This document shows positions 33,241 through 43,179 of a DNA stretch of 64,000 nucleotides, one piece after another. The DNA is from Ligula intestinalis (taxonomy: Eukaryota; Platyhelminthes; Cestoda; Diphyllobothriidea; Diphyllobothriidae): the NCBI GenBank assembly GCA_036362985.1, contig JAYGXS010000002.1:13970892-14034891 (forward strand). The letters are read 5' to 3'. How positions within the stretch are numbered: position 1 is the stretch's first letter; the number at the start of each line of letters is the position of its first letter. The notes below the pieces were generated by a model, which was given only the letters and a program-made list of their open reading frames with translations, was not told where the DNA came from and did no database searches. The translations under genes were made by a program, and so were the position numbers.

Positions 33241-33959
33241 ATTACTCCCTGAGACTTGCATATTCGCATGTTTGTATTGTTAATATAAAAATGCCATACA
33301 AATGGCTTGAAACGTTAATGCCAAAGGTAACGCGTCCAGAGTTATAATGAGGCAAATAGTTATGCTACTGTTAAGTAGATGGAAGTGGGGGCAATAGGGG
33401 ATAATACGTGGGAATGTACATTAACAAGTATGTAAATTTCTGCCAAATGTACTTCTTCTAGGTCTGTATATAAAGCAACAAAATTGAGGGTTATATTTGA
33501 AAAAAGAAATAAACAGGAAGCAACTGTCAATAAGTATAAAGGAATTTGAATAGCAAACACCGCGTTAAAACAACTTCCTGCATGTCATCATATAAATGCA
33601 GTAGTTACTACACAAAGGCTTGCTTCCTGTAGTCATGAAAGAATGAACCAAACCAGGCCCGGTCACGTTTTTTTAAATCGAAGAGGCTAACATAACATCT
33701 CCTAACCAGTATGCCTTTTCCGTATCCGCTAACAGTTACCTTTCTGGCTCTCTATACAGAAAATGAGCACAGGATCCGTCTGAATTACAAGTAAGCTTAC
33801 GCACAATTCCGGATAAAGCAGAGATAGGTTTAGAGTTACATTTCAAGGAAGGCTTAAGTTAACGATCACGCTTAAGTCTGCTGTCAACTAAAGGGTTAGT
33901 ATTTAAGATGAGGTCTAGATTAAGATTGGCACCACGATCTAGGTTTATGCTTATGTTGT

Positions 33960-34545
33960 AGCTTACCATACTAACAGCCTAGGTACTAGCTAAAAGGCCC
34001 AGGCCGCTGCTTAACACAGCTGCGAGGGTCCCGCAGCTTTCTGGTTGATATACCGGTTATGAAAGTTCAGCTTTTTAATTTTCTAAGAAATTATTTTCTG
34101 TTCGTGGTATACATCAGTATATTGAAGGTCTATAAGCGTAGACCAAAATTGTAAGTGCATATTTTGGTTAAAAGCCGTCAACCATTGCGAAATATCCACT
34201 TGCTGCCGATAGACAGACTTCAGTAGTATAAATTGACGTTTTAACTTACGATGCTAACAGCCTAGGTACTAGCTTAAAGGTCTATAGACGTGTTTCGCCG
34301 GTATTCTGCCGCTGCTTGACACAGCTGCGAGGGGTCCGGCTCATCAGTGGGTTCCCCGGCTTCCCCTGTCTGCTTTATGGTTGATATATCGGTTTTGAAA
34401 ATTCAGTTTTTTAATCTCCTGAGAAATTAATTTCTGTTCGCGGTATACTACAGGATATTTAAGGTCTGTAGGCGCAGACCGAAATTGTAAGTGCATATTT
34501 GAGTTGAAAACCGTCAACCACTAAGAAATATGCAGTTGCTATTAG
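33960..34545 (+). repeat. 283-bp direct duplication
   Basis: The block CTAACAGCCTAGGTACTAGC occurs at 33971 and 34254; similarity continues through GCTGCTT(A/G)ACACAGCTGCGA, TTGATATA, TTAATTT or TTAATCT and CATATTT to the end of each unit (about 34225 and 34545). Confidence 0.85.
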
Positions 34546-34554
34546 GTCTATTGT

Positions 34555-37200
34555 TAGGGTTAGGACACGGGAATCTTGACACTTCGTGGAAGTATGCGTA
34601 GGGCCAGCCCTATTACTTGGGCGGGGCATTCCTCTCCCGTGTTGTGTTTAGGAGGCCATTTAAGTAACCCTTTCACATTATTCTCAGAGGCTGAGAAAAT
34701 TGGCGCTATACAAACACGTAGCATCTAATTACTCCTTTCCGATGAGAAAAACGACCACCAACTGATAGTTTCACGCCAGTAAGTTAAAGCGCACCTGTCA
34801 GTTCTTTGCTTGAAACCCGTCCAGATGGAGAAGTATCGCGACAGTGTACAAACGCACCGATCGCTTACAGCTTCTCCATTTCTTACGACAAAGTACAGTA
34901 AATTGCCTATCTTATGAAATGTCACGAATTGAGTTCAAAAATTCCTGTTGGGCCCAATCAGCCCACACTGCCTCCCAAAAAGTCCTACAGCAGTAAAATA
35001 ACGATATTTTTTTAAAAGAAGGCGTATTTTGGTTTATAAATTAATTGTCCTGACGTTTTGGATTCCATCGAGAATCCTTAATAATAGGTAATGGTACAAT
35101 ATTCTGAGTCATGCGCAGACTCATAATATTGTAAATTAATGTTATCATATCTAGAAATGGCAAATACTTTTAGAAAGCAGAATATTCCATAAAAGGCAAA
35201 AGCCGGTTTACCAAGTAATCATATGTTTGAAATGCAGAGAAAGCCTGTTCGTGCATAAAACAGAGTGAAACATGCAGCACAAGTACAATTATGTTTGAAA
35301 ACAGTCCTTTTGTTAGCTTTTGGTGGAAAAATTATTCCATATAACGCACAATGTAAAGTACGACCGTTATCAAACCGCCGAAACTTCGAGAATGAGTTTC
35401 AACATGGTTTCACGAGAACTGTCCGTTGTTTTTTTCCGTTCATACATTGATTGAGATACTTTGGATTGAGGCAACCAGATTTTCGCCTGGTTGAGCCGAT
35501 TGAGACGTCATATTATTCAGATATTTCTTGAACTCACCTATGGACATACCGGTCAGTGACCAGTAATTTACACGTAAAATTTTCAGTACATTAAGACAAG
35601 TTTCATTTTGCCACATTTACTTCTAATAATTTCGGGTGTTCGATTACGACAGGGTTCAGATAGTCCTTGAAATAGTGGTGAACATTTTAGGATTTTCAAT
35701 GTTTCCAGTCGATTGTCCATAAATACGGATTCTGTTCTGCGTTCTTATCAATGTTGGCGTAAATGCAAGTTAGGGTCAAGTTTAGCTTAAAGGTTAGGAT
35801 TAGTGGTAACAGCAGAGTTATGGTTTAGGTTAAAGTTTAAGAGTAGGCCTCAGTTTAGGTTTACTTTGGGGCTAATGTCAGGATGGTGGTAGGGTTAGAA
35901 CACGGGAATATTAACACTTCCGGACATTACTATCCGAGCCACCTTAATTACTTGGGTGGGGCGTTGCTTCCCCATGTCCTCTTTTGGGGGTCAAATAAGT
36001 AATCCTTTCCCGATATTCTCAAGAGCTAAAGGAATCAGTAGTAATCAAACACTCAGCACCCAATTAATCATTTCTGATAATAAACACGGACGCCGATTGA
36101 TGATTATACACTAGTAAGTTAAAGCTCGCTTGTCAGTTATTTGCTTGTAACCCATTCAGATGGAGAAGTATTGCGACAGGGAAAAGACCCGACCGTTTCA
36201 GTCTTTTCCACTTTGCAAAACAAAGTTTAATCAGTTGCCTAGCTTTTGAAATGTCACGAATTCTTGCACACAATCAGCTCACATTGCGCCCCAAAAAAAC
36301 TCTCAAAACAGTAAAAGAGCAACCTATTTTTAAAAAATAAACCCTATTTCGTATTATAGCTTTATATTATCTTATTTAGAAATGACAAATTTTTTAAGAA
36401 GTGAAAAATTCCATAAAAGAGAAGATTCTAGTTTACCAAGTAATCACAAGTTTGAAATGTAGATAAAACTTGTTCGTGCAAAAAAACAGCGAATAAAATA
36501 GCACAGTAGAATTATGTTTGAAAATAGTTATCTTTATGTTTCCGGGAGATCGATTGCAAGGCCAAGTGCAAAATACGACCGTTACCAATCCACCGAAAGT
36601 TTGAAATTGTACTACAGCATGGTTTGACGAGAATTGCTTGTCTTTTCTTCAGTTTATACATTGTTTGAGATACGTTGGATTAGGGAAACCAGACTTTCGT
36701 TTTGTTGTGCCCAATCGGAGGTCATAAGCTCAAATGTGGGTATGTCGGCCAGTGGAATTGTCAGTTGCAAACGTACACTTACCATTTTGTGTACATTGAG
36801 AGAAGTTTTCTTCCGTTACATTCATTTGTAATTTGTTCGGGTGTTCGATTACAATGCAGTTCACATCGTTCTTGAAATAATGGTGAACACCTTTCGATTC
36901 TTAGCGTTTTCCGTTGATTGCCGATAAATATGGATTCTGTTCCACGTTTTTATGAAGGTTGGCGTAAATACGAGTTGAGGTTAAGCTTAGGGTCAAGGTT
37001 AGGCTTAGTGGCAACTGTAGAGTTATGGTTTAGGTTAAGAGATCAAGATTAGGGTTCAGTTTAGGTTTTCTTTGAGGCTAATGTTGGTGATAGGGCACAT
37101 GAATGTTTACCCCTGCTGGAATTATGCGTAGGAACACCTTGATTAATTGAGCGTGGCATTCCAAACCCCGTGTCAGTTTTAGGGGACAGCCAAGTAAGTC
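34555..37200 (+). repeat. 1.2-1.3-kb tandem satellite, two units plus a partial third
   Basis: Unit A is 34555-35889, unit B 35890-37088, and the start of unit C 37089-37200. Shared landmarks are TAGGGTTAGGACACGGG (34555, 35890, decayed 37089), GTCAGTTCTTTGCTTG, CAGATGGAGAAGTAT, ATGTCACGAATT (34919, 36251), TTTACCAAGTAATCA and GGATTCTGTTC. Each unit ends in a degenerate GGTTTAGG/GGTTAGGG stretch. The units sit in the intron between exon e and exon f. Confidence 0.88.
35046..35131 (-). mobile_element. 86-bp PLE-tail insertion with 9-bp target duplication
   Basis: Present in satellite unit A but missing from unit B. It is flanked by TAAATTAAT at 35037-35045 and 35132-35140. On the minus strand it contains TGCGCATGACTCAG, the GGATTCTCGATGGAATCC hairpin, AAAACGTCAGGACA. 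It matches the last part of the PLE at 20790-20870. Confidence 0.85.
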
Positions 37201-37439
37201 GTGCTTACTCCGTATTCCAACACTGACCTTAGCCCAAACCAAGACCCCAGGGAGAGGGGGGGAGAAGGTGAAGGTACACAAAGTACCCATACTCACAGAT
37301 CTACATGTTTTGCATGTTTTGGATTATCTATGCTGAGAACAGTGTTTTTTTGTTTTGTCTGCTTTCTTCCCTGCTTAACGATTCGTTTTAAAGTTCATCC
37401 AAATAACATCCAACAACCAGGCTTTTTCTCCTGATTTAG

Positions 37440-37589
37440 GTTGCCGCATGGTCAACCATATCTTCGGCGCTAGTCAATTCTTTGCTGACTGCCCTTGCTA
37501 CTGCAGATGATGCCGACAACAGACGGAACCTGCTCATAACATGTGCAACCTTTCTCATCGAAAGGCTCTCTCAGACAGACACCATCCAC
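37440..37589 (+). CDS. Exon of the HEAT-like gene (exon f)
   Basis: Acceptor TTTTCTCCTGATTTAG and donor GTAAGC enclose exactly 50 codons in phase 0-0: VAAWSTISSALVNSLLTALA, TADDADNRRNLLITCATFLI, ERLSQTDTIH. The phase agrees with exon e and exon g. The product is helical, with paired helices and an acidic loop, as expected for HEAT-type repeats. Confidence 0.78.
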
Positions 37590-37904
37590 GTAAGCCTGAC
37601 CTTCTACCGGTGGCTGATAAGCCAGGAATGGCCACACTCCTAGCCTCCCTCTGCATGTATTAATAGATGTGTAATTGCCTACCTGGAGTAGGTTCTGTGA
37701 TGTGACTGGTGCGCGCACCCTCTACTATAGTTTATCGACTCGCTCATCTCCATGTTAACAGATTTGATCGGTATGGATTATTAATATGGTCCATTAAACA
37801 GGAAATGAGAACAGGAACCCCCCCACAATACAGGCGGGTTTGCGTTAAATTACAGACCAACTACGGTGGTTTATTACGGGCGTTTGGAGGATTTGAATAA
37901 TATA

Positions 37905-38090
37905 GTTGACCCAATTGTGAAAAACGCGCGCCCCCTGTGGGAGTCGAACCCACACAACCGGAGGGGCGGCTTTTGCGCAGCCAACGCTCTACCATTGAGC
38001 TACGAGGCTCGCAATAAGCCGTGAATTTAATCACATTTGGTTCGATTTACCCGCCCAACCTACTACTCGTATTGAATGCGCCACTACGGG
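37905..38090 (-). repeat. tRNA-like repeat (copy 3), best preserved
   Basis: On the minus strand: leader (GTAGTAGGTTGGGCGGGTAA, AAATGTGATTAAATTCACGG), then a tRNA-like part at about 38011-37930 with A box TAGCTCAATGGTAGAGC, perfect B box GGGTTCGACTCCC inside a 5-bp paired T arm, an anticodon-like loop closed by GGCT/AGCC, then TTTTT and CACAATTGGGTCAACTA. The anticodon loop lacks the standard U33, so the amino-acid identity is not assignable. It may still bind the Pol III machinery through the B box. Confidence 0.7.
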
Positions 38091-38184
38091 GGCAGTAGGT
38101 TGCCCAGGTTACACCGACCCAAGTGGGATTACATTCACGGTGAGCCTCGTAGCTCAGTGGTAGAGCGTCGGCTGCGCAAAAGCC
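38085..38184 (+). repeat. tRNA-like repeat, inverted partial partner of copy 3
   Basis: The leader (CCGACCCAAGTGGGATTACA) and the first half of the tRNA-like part (CCTCGTAGCTCAGTGGTAGA, GCGTCGGCTGCGCAAAAGCC) are repeated on the + strand. The copy stops abruptly at 38184, in the anticodon stem. With copy 3 it forms a hairpin centred near 38085. Confidence 0.75.
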
Positions 38185-38429
38185 AACCGAATAAAAACTA
38201 AGGTTACACTTAAGGTATGGATTAACTTAAGGGTTAGGTTTATCCAAGAGGTGGTGCAAAAAACACGACTATTTACGCTTCCGAGAATTCTGCATATAGT
38301 CACCCCTTGGTTGGTGCGCTTCTATTGTTGTGCCGGTTTAGGGTCATTCTCACTAACGTTAGCACATTTTTCTGACAGTTCGTCGTATCTGTTAATGATC
38401 TTCCAACCCTGTTTATGTCTTTTTTGCAG

Positions 38430-38511
38430 CGCACAGCGGACTTGCATGAAATGGTCTGCAACTTTTGTACCGCACTTGGAGAGCACAAATTCCTCAGTGC
38501 AACCGAACTGC
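38430..38511 (+). CDS. Exon of the HEAT-like gene (exon g)
   Basis: Acceptor CTTTTTTGCAG, donor GTGAGT. Phase 0 start agrees with exon f. It encodes RTADLHEMVCNFCTALGEHK, FLSATEL and the first base of the next codon (end phase 1). Confidence 0.72.
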
Positions 38512-38639
38512 GTGAGTTTGGTTTACCACTCTGTTGCGCAAACTTCCCTTGCATTCATTTACTTTACCGGTCTCACGGCACGATTTTACGCGATCTTTCT
38601 CCCTCTGTTTCTCCGTTAACTGGGTTCCGAGCCCGTTTG

Positions 38640-38905
38640 CTCCACTAAATCCCCTCTTCCAGTGTGTAGCTTTTTAAATCGTAAATTTCCACTGCTTTCG
38701 GTGACTGCCAAAATCTGGTCATGCCAATTTAACTTCTCTTCATCATACGCGCTCTCCCCCTAGGAGATTTGCTGAAAACAGGATCTCAGGCATCTAAATT
38801 CTTAAAAATACCGCTTGCATTTTAGTTGTTCTCAGGGTCAGACCGGAAGAGGTCAGTTGTTTTACTGGCGCGTGCAGTCACGCTTGAACTCCACCTGAAA
38901 ATGCA
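38640..38905 (+). repeat. Unclassified repeat, possible 5' region of the LINE that follows
   Basis: A direct copy of 40520-40870 (shared ACTTCCACTG or AATTTCCACTG, GTGAC(C/T)GCC..AAATCTG, CTCAGGCATCTAAATT, AAAAATACCG, GGGTCAG, CACGTGCAGTCACGC or CGCGTGCAGTCACGC). It directly precedes LINE coding relics. Confidence 0.7.
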
Positions 38906-40050
38906 CCGTAGACTGTGTAGGCTCTCACGTAATTTCCATCTACAAAATGACGCTTCCGTTTTGCCCTCGATTAAACTAACATCAGAGCAGACTAGGAGGC
39001 TGTCCGAAGACAAATGGTTAGCCGATGAGCTCGAAGTTTAGTGAAAATTCGGTAGCTCGAATTCTGACCATCCGGGTTTGGACCAGTGCCGTACTCGAAA
39101 CAACCTCATACTCCTGGACCCGATGGCGTCCCGGTCAGCATTTTAAAGGCTGGTTCAAATGATATGTTCCGTCCCTTCTGTGTAAGATATTTAATTTTGC
39201 CCTTCAAAGTGAAACCTTTCCTATGTTATGGAAGGAACCGCACGTTCTGCCTACAACCAAATATGGCCGATCTACATAATTTGATGACTTTGAGCCACTA
39301 AATACACTTCCCGCAGCCTCGAAGATCTTGAAGACCTTGATCAACGACAATGTTATGCGTCACCTGACAGAGAACAACCTACTAAATGCGCCTCAGCATG
39401 GGTTTCGAAAAAAGATCTCGCGAAACCTGCCAGCTCTCCTCCTTTTTTCACGTGCTACAACCTAGAGACAATGGTTTTGCACTGTACAGTGTTGATTTCG
39501 ACCTCCCCGTGGGTTTTTATCGTGTTGGTCATGACTTCCTCCTCCTGAAACTGCCCTATTTCGGCATGTCCTCCTATTTGGATGCTCGCACACAACGAGC
39601 TAAAATTTCCAATGTTATCTCCAACTCCACACATGTGAGGCGTGGAGTTATTCGGGGTAGCACGCCTGACTCGCTCTCATGTTGCCTTTTTGTCAAAGAT
39701 GTTCCTGATTGTTTTCAGTATGGTATGCCCTTTATGTACGTTAATGATTTAAAAGTTGCTTTTCGATATAAACCGGCAGGTGGGTGCATCATGCTCGAGT
39801 TTTGAAAAAAGGATCTTCAGGCCTTCGCCCAATGGTGTTGCAGATGGCGCCTTTCCCCGTCTTGACACAACTGCTCCGTTATGGTTGTTGCCGGCGAGCA
39901 TTGGCCGCAAATAAGCCTAGACGGCCACGACAGAAATGTACTCGGACTTATAAAGGATCTGGGCATATAATCTTCCAACGGTCTCAGTCTGCTGAAACAC
40001 TGCGCCTAGACTGTCTCGCAAGCACGCCGATTTATTCTGCGAAATTTTAA
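38906..40050 (+). pseudogene. CR1-like LINE relic, RT region
   Basis: Decayed RT blocks in order: PGPDGVPVSILKAGS (39117), SKILKTLINDNVMRHLTE (39318), NAPQHGFRK (39388), LYSVDFDLPVGFYRVGHDFL (39480), YLDARTQRAKISN (39575), HVRRGVIRGSTPDSLSCCLF (39635; GVPQGSVLGPLLF equivalent), FMYVNDLK (39733; FADD changed to YVND), and a GLI-type post-RT end reaching ARRFILRNF (40020-40050). Frame changes are several. It continues after an insertion at 40380. Confidence 0.82.
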
Positions 40051-40059
40051 CAGAGGAAG

Positions 40060-40270
40060 ATGTGATCGTGGGGACAGAGCTTTTATTCGCCTGACGTTTT
40101 GAAACCCGTCGCGGATTCTTCCTCAGGCACCTCACCAGAAAACGGTTCTGCTACTGTTTTCTGTTGATAATTCAACGCCAGGCGACTAAAAGTCCTATCC
40201 CAGCGATCGCATCTCCTCTTTAATTACTTTTCAAGACTCGCATGTTCGCTTGTATTGGCTATTTATCGGT
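40060..40270. repeat. Inverted pair of PLE-type tail modules inside the LINE relic
   Basis: The left module (minus, 40065-40140) reads CTGAGGA, a 19-nt hairpin segment, AAAAC, GTCAGGCGAATAAAAG. The right module (+, 40165-40225) keeps only CGCCAGGCGACTAAAAG and CCCAGCGATCGCATC, followed by AGACTCGCATGTTCGCTTG. The pair interrupts LINE sequence between 40050 and about 40380. Confidence 0.7.
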
Positions 40271-40379
40271 GCACCATGCGCTCCGATCGGTCTGATGATG
40301 GAAGGCATTTAAGCCTCGTGAGGCGTCAACCGCTGCGAAGATCCGGTTTCTGTACAGGTGTTTTGACTACAACGTGTAT

Positions 40380-40500
40380 CCGCTGCTAAAATCATCAATT
40401 TTAGGATGAACCTTCTTTTAAATGTACGTTAGACCTAGTCTGGAATACTGCTCGTTTCTACTAAATCTATTGGACGGAAGAAAATAGAAGCGGTCTATCG
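40380..40500 (+). pseudogene. CR1-like LINE relic, continuation after insertion
   Basis: It reads MYVRPSLEYCSFLLNLLDGR near 40423-40485, the segment that directly follows GFILRNF in CR1-type ORF2. So it is the continuation of the relic that stops at 40050. Confidence 0.7.
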
Positions 40501-40519
40501 TTCAGACTATGGGGACGTG

Positions 40520-40870
40520 GGACTATGTCCCCTTTACCGGATAGTTTTTTTTGAAAATTGGTAACTTCCACTGTTTCCTGCGTGGTCGATTAGGTTGTTT
40601 TTCTGTCTTCCTGTCAGTGACCACCGAAATCTGTTCATGGCAGTTTAAATTCTCGTCCTCATATGTGCTTTTCACCAGGCGGTTCGTTCTGCGCAGAAGC
40701 TCAGGCATCTAAATTTGTAAAAATACCGTTTGCATTGCACTTGTGTGTATGGTATTTTCAGGGTCAGCACGGAAAAGGTCAGTTCTGCTGCTGCTGGTGC
40801 TGCTACTAGCACGTGCAGTCACGCATGAGCCGCACACTTGACGAGGCACCGCAGCTTCATCGCCAGGCTC
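40520..40870 (+). repeat. Second copy of the 38640-38905 repeat
   Basis: Same orientation and block order as 38640-38905, with a short GCTGCTGCTGGTGCTGCTAC expansion at about 40787-40806. Confidence 0.7.
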
Positions 40871-41142
40871 TGTAGTGGTAGTCAATCTGAGTTTATTCTC
40901 TGAGTGCTGATTCACCTCGATTTTCTCATACTGCAAACGGATCGGGTGATAGAGTTGTCTCAAACAAATGATAGAACTCACGTAAGATATATGCAGACAA
41001 GGCACTGTCTGTACAAACGTCATCGACACCCAGCATGCAGCACTAAACCTGTCACGTGGAATGTCGTCTAGTCGTCAAGGTGGTTCGCTGTCGACAGACT
41101 TACTATTATTAACGACTTAATCTTACACTCCATCATACATAC

Positions 41143-41152
41143 NNNNNNNNNN
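41143..41152. other. Assembly gap (10 N)
   Basis: Ten undefined bases. Confidence 1.
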
Positions 41153-41739
41153 AAATAGTTGTCTCTTGATGCAGTGGGGGCGGGTTGGAGCATTATCGGG
41201 TAAGGCGATTAAAAGACAGGAGAGTGGAACGGTGTGGGGATATTATTAAAGCTCCACTTAATTGGTACTTGGCCGGGGGCTAGTTTTAACACCAGTGTGC
41301 ATTCGACTGGAAACAAAAGGGTCAACAGGAACAGAATTCTTGGAGAGAGGAGGCTCGAGCACGCAGTTCAGAGGACAAAAGAACAGCCTTTAGTAGAAGG
41401 AAAAAAATTGGAGTCGGTCTAGCAGGAAGTTACTGGAAATGGACGTGGAAAATTTTCAACTTGTTCGACTGGAAATAACCCTACACATTTTCAATAGGTG
41501 TTATAGGCTTGCCACCTGTGTCATCAATTTGTTATAATCTTGGCACAAGCCTAGATTTTCACGGTCCAACAACGCCTCGTTCGAATACCAAAAGGAGAAC
41601 GTAACAGCAAGGGCACAAGAATGCAAGTTTATTGCCATATGCTAATAGCGTACTTTATGAGGGCAAATAGCGCATGTGCAAGCATTAAGAAGATTGGTCT
41701 GCAATCGGACCAATACAATAGTGCTCTCAAGCGGGTAGC

Positions 41740-42180
41740 GACTCGATTGGCCCTCAGACTGTCTCGTGACTCTGAGGTCTCCTCCTCATATGGCCCTTCG
41801 GATGTAGATATTACTCGCCATAGATGCCATGGCTGCCGCCAACATTCACAGAAGCATCCTGCTCCTATCATTCACATACTCACCCCCACGAGCGACAGTT
41901 TTTCTTCTAAAAACCACAAATGACATTGCATTTTGAATTATGAGCCATGCCTTAGGAGTTTTTTCACTGTCTGCTCTTCTTAATCAGCTACACTGCTGGC
42001 TTGTGTTAACTGAGTGTGAGTGTATTACTTAAAACAAGCGAGGAGTCGTCTACAATTGTGTCAATGACTTCTTTGGAAGCCTCGGCTGTGCCGATGCATT
42101 TCTTAAATACTATGTACCAAGAGGGATTTCAAAGGCGTTTGCCTATATTTCCTTTAATAAACTTGACTTGACTTGACTGG
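41740..42180 (+). repeat. LINE 3' tail (tail copy B)
   Basis: The + strand counterpart of tail copy A at 22-786. Shared segments are CTTCGGATGTAGATATTACT, CGCCATGGCT-like, CACCCCCACGAGCGACAGTT, CACTGTCTGCTCTTCTT and AAAGGCGTTTGCCTATATTT, ending in CCTTTAATAAA and (CTTGA)3 at 42160-42178. No RT is attached. Confidence 0.75.
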
Positions 42181-42420
42181 CGGCGTAGAGTCCCAATCCT
42201 TGCGGCAGCTTACATGTCATCACGTACATTGTGTATGGGTGGATCAATAGCGGGGCGTGGGATTAAGTCGGCTAGGCCGGCTTATAACTACAGAAGAATG
42301 CGCTAGCCTCACAAATTCCGTTTGCCTCGCTCTCACAGGAACCTTTTCTCAGGAAAACCTGATTGCATACTTTTGTTATTTCCAGTAACCGCTTCTCGTG
42401 ATCATTGTTTTGCAACCTAG

Positions 42421-42795
42421 CTTGACGGAACGGCAATCCTGTTCTGGTTGTGCCATCGTAATTTTGAACTTCCCGGTTTGGTGGACGAAGCCCGCCCACT
42501 TCTTCACTCCCCCTGCATTGTTGACGGTGCAGCGGCCGGCCTGCTCATCCAATTCCTCACCGAACTCCTTCTCGCTCCGAAGTCTCTTGCCAGGCTGCAT
42601 TTCAATAGTGCTGATTTGTTGGTGCACTTGGACGACTTGTTGAAACTGCTCACTGGCGAAGGTGGCAGAGTTCGAAAGAATCTTACCGAGTGTTGTAGCA
42701 GTGGTCTCATCCACAGCACCCTTGTTCCCTGCCTGCTTCGGGCTTTCAAAGCCGCATCAGACACTCCCCCCTGTGTTTTACCGAATGACGAGAAG
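42421..42795 (+). CDS. Large exon of the HEAT-like gene (exon h)
   Basis: A pyrimidine-rich tract and TTTTGCAACCTAG precede 125 codons ending in phase 0 at donor GTGAGT. It encodes LDGTAILFWLCHRNFELPGL, VDEARPLLHSPCIVDGAAAG, LLIQFLTELLLAPKSLARLH, ...VHLDDLLKLLTGEGG, then STLVPCLLRAFKAASDTPPC. Regular leucine-rich helices again fit an alpha-solenoid. Exon g ends in phase 1, which does not fit this start, so at least one exon between 38512 and 42420 is missing or one boundary is wrong. The opposite-strand frames here are shadows. Confidence 0.75.
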
Positions 42796-42971
42796 GTGAG
42801 TCATTCAAGCCGATCGATTAATTTAAATTTTATTGACCGTGTTGACCTTAATGGCAATTCGAGCGCGAATCGCGTCTGGGAGTGCCAGTGACTGAGCGGA
42901 ATCAGCTGCAGATTTTTCCCAAATCAAACCGAGCGCGAATCAAGCCCGCGACTCTTTTGTGCGACCACGTA

Positions 42972-43179
42972 CAGTAGTACCTGAGTTAACGAGTTTAATC
43001 CGTTCCGGCACCGAGTTTGCCATGTGAAACAGGCTCGTCTTGCGAAACGTAGCCAATCAAACTGCATGAGTTCAATGATTGGCTGCAGGCAACCGAGGAC
43101 CCACGCGCTGGGAGCGAGACTCAACGGCGAACACAAGCTCACTCGCACACTGACAACTCGTTAACTGAGCGGAGGCATG
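42972..43179. mobile_element. Small Tc1/mariner-pogo-type MITE
   Basis: The left end is CAGTAGTACCTGAGTTAACG, then AGTTTAATCCGTTCCGGCAC, the common terminal sequence of pogo-type nonautonomous elements. The right end contains the inverted AACTCGTTAACTGAGCGG. TA precedes the left end; the right target base pair is not clear. No coding sequence is seen. Confidence 0.55.

Noticed and set aside
34551..34570. Telomeric repeat array
   Set aside because: Only one to two TTAGGG-like units, part of a satellite unit.
37930..38011. Functional tRNA gene
   Set aside because: The T arm and B box are good, but the anticodon loop lacks U33 and the acceptor pairing is poor; related copies are worse. Treated as a repeat.
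42272..42764. Minus-strand frames of 75-112 codons
   Set aside because: Shadows of the spliced + strand exon 42421-42795.
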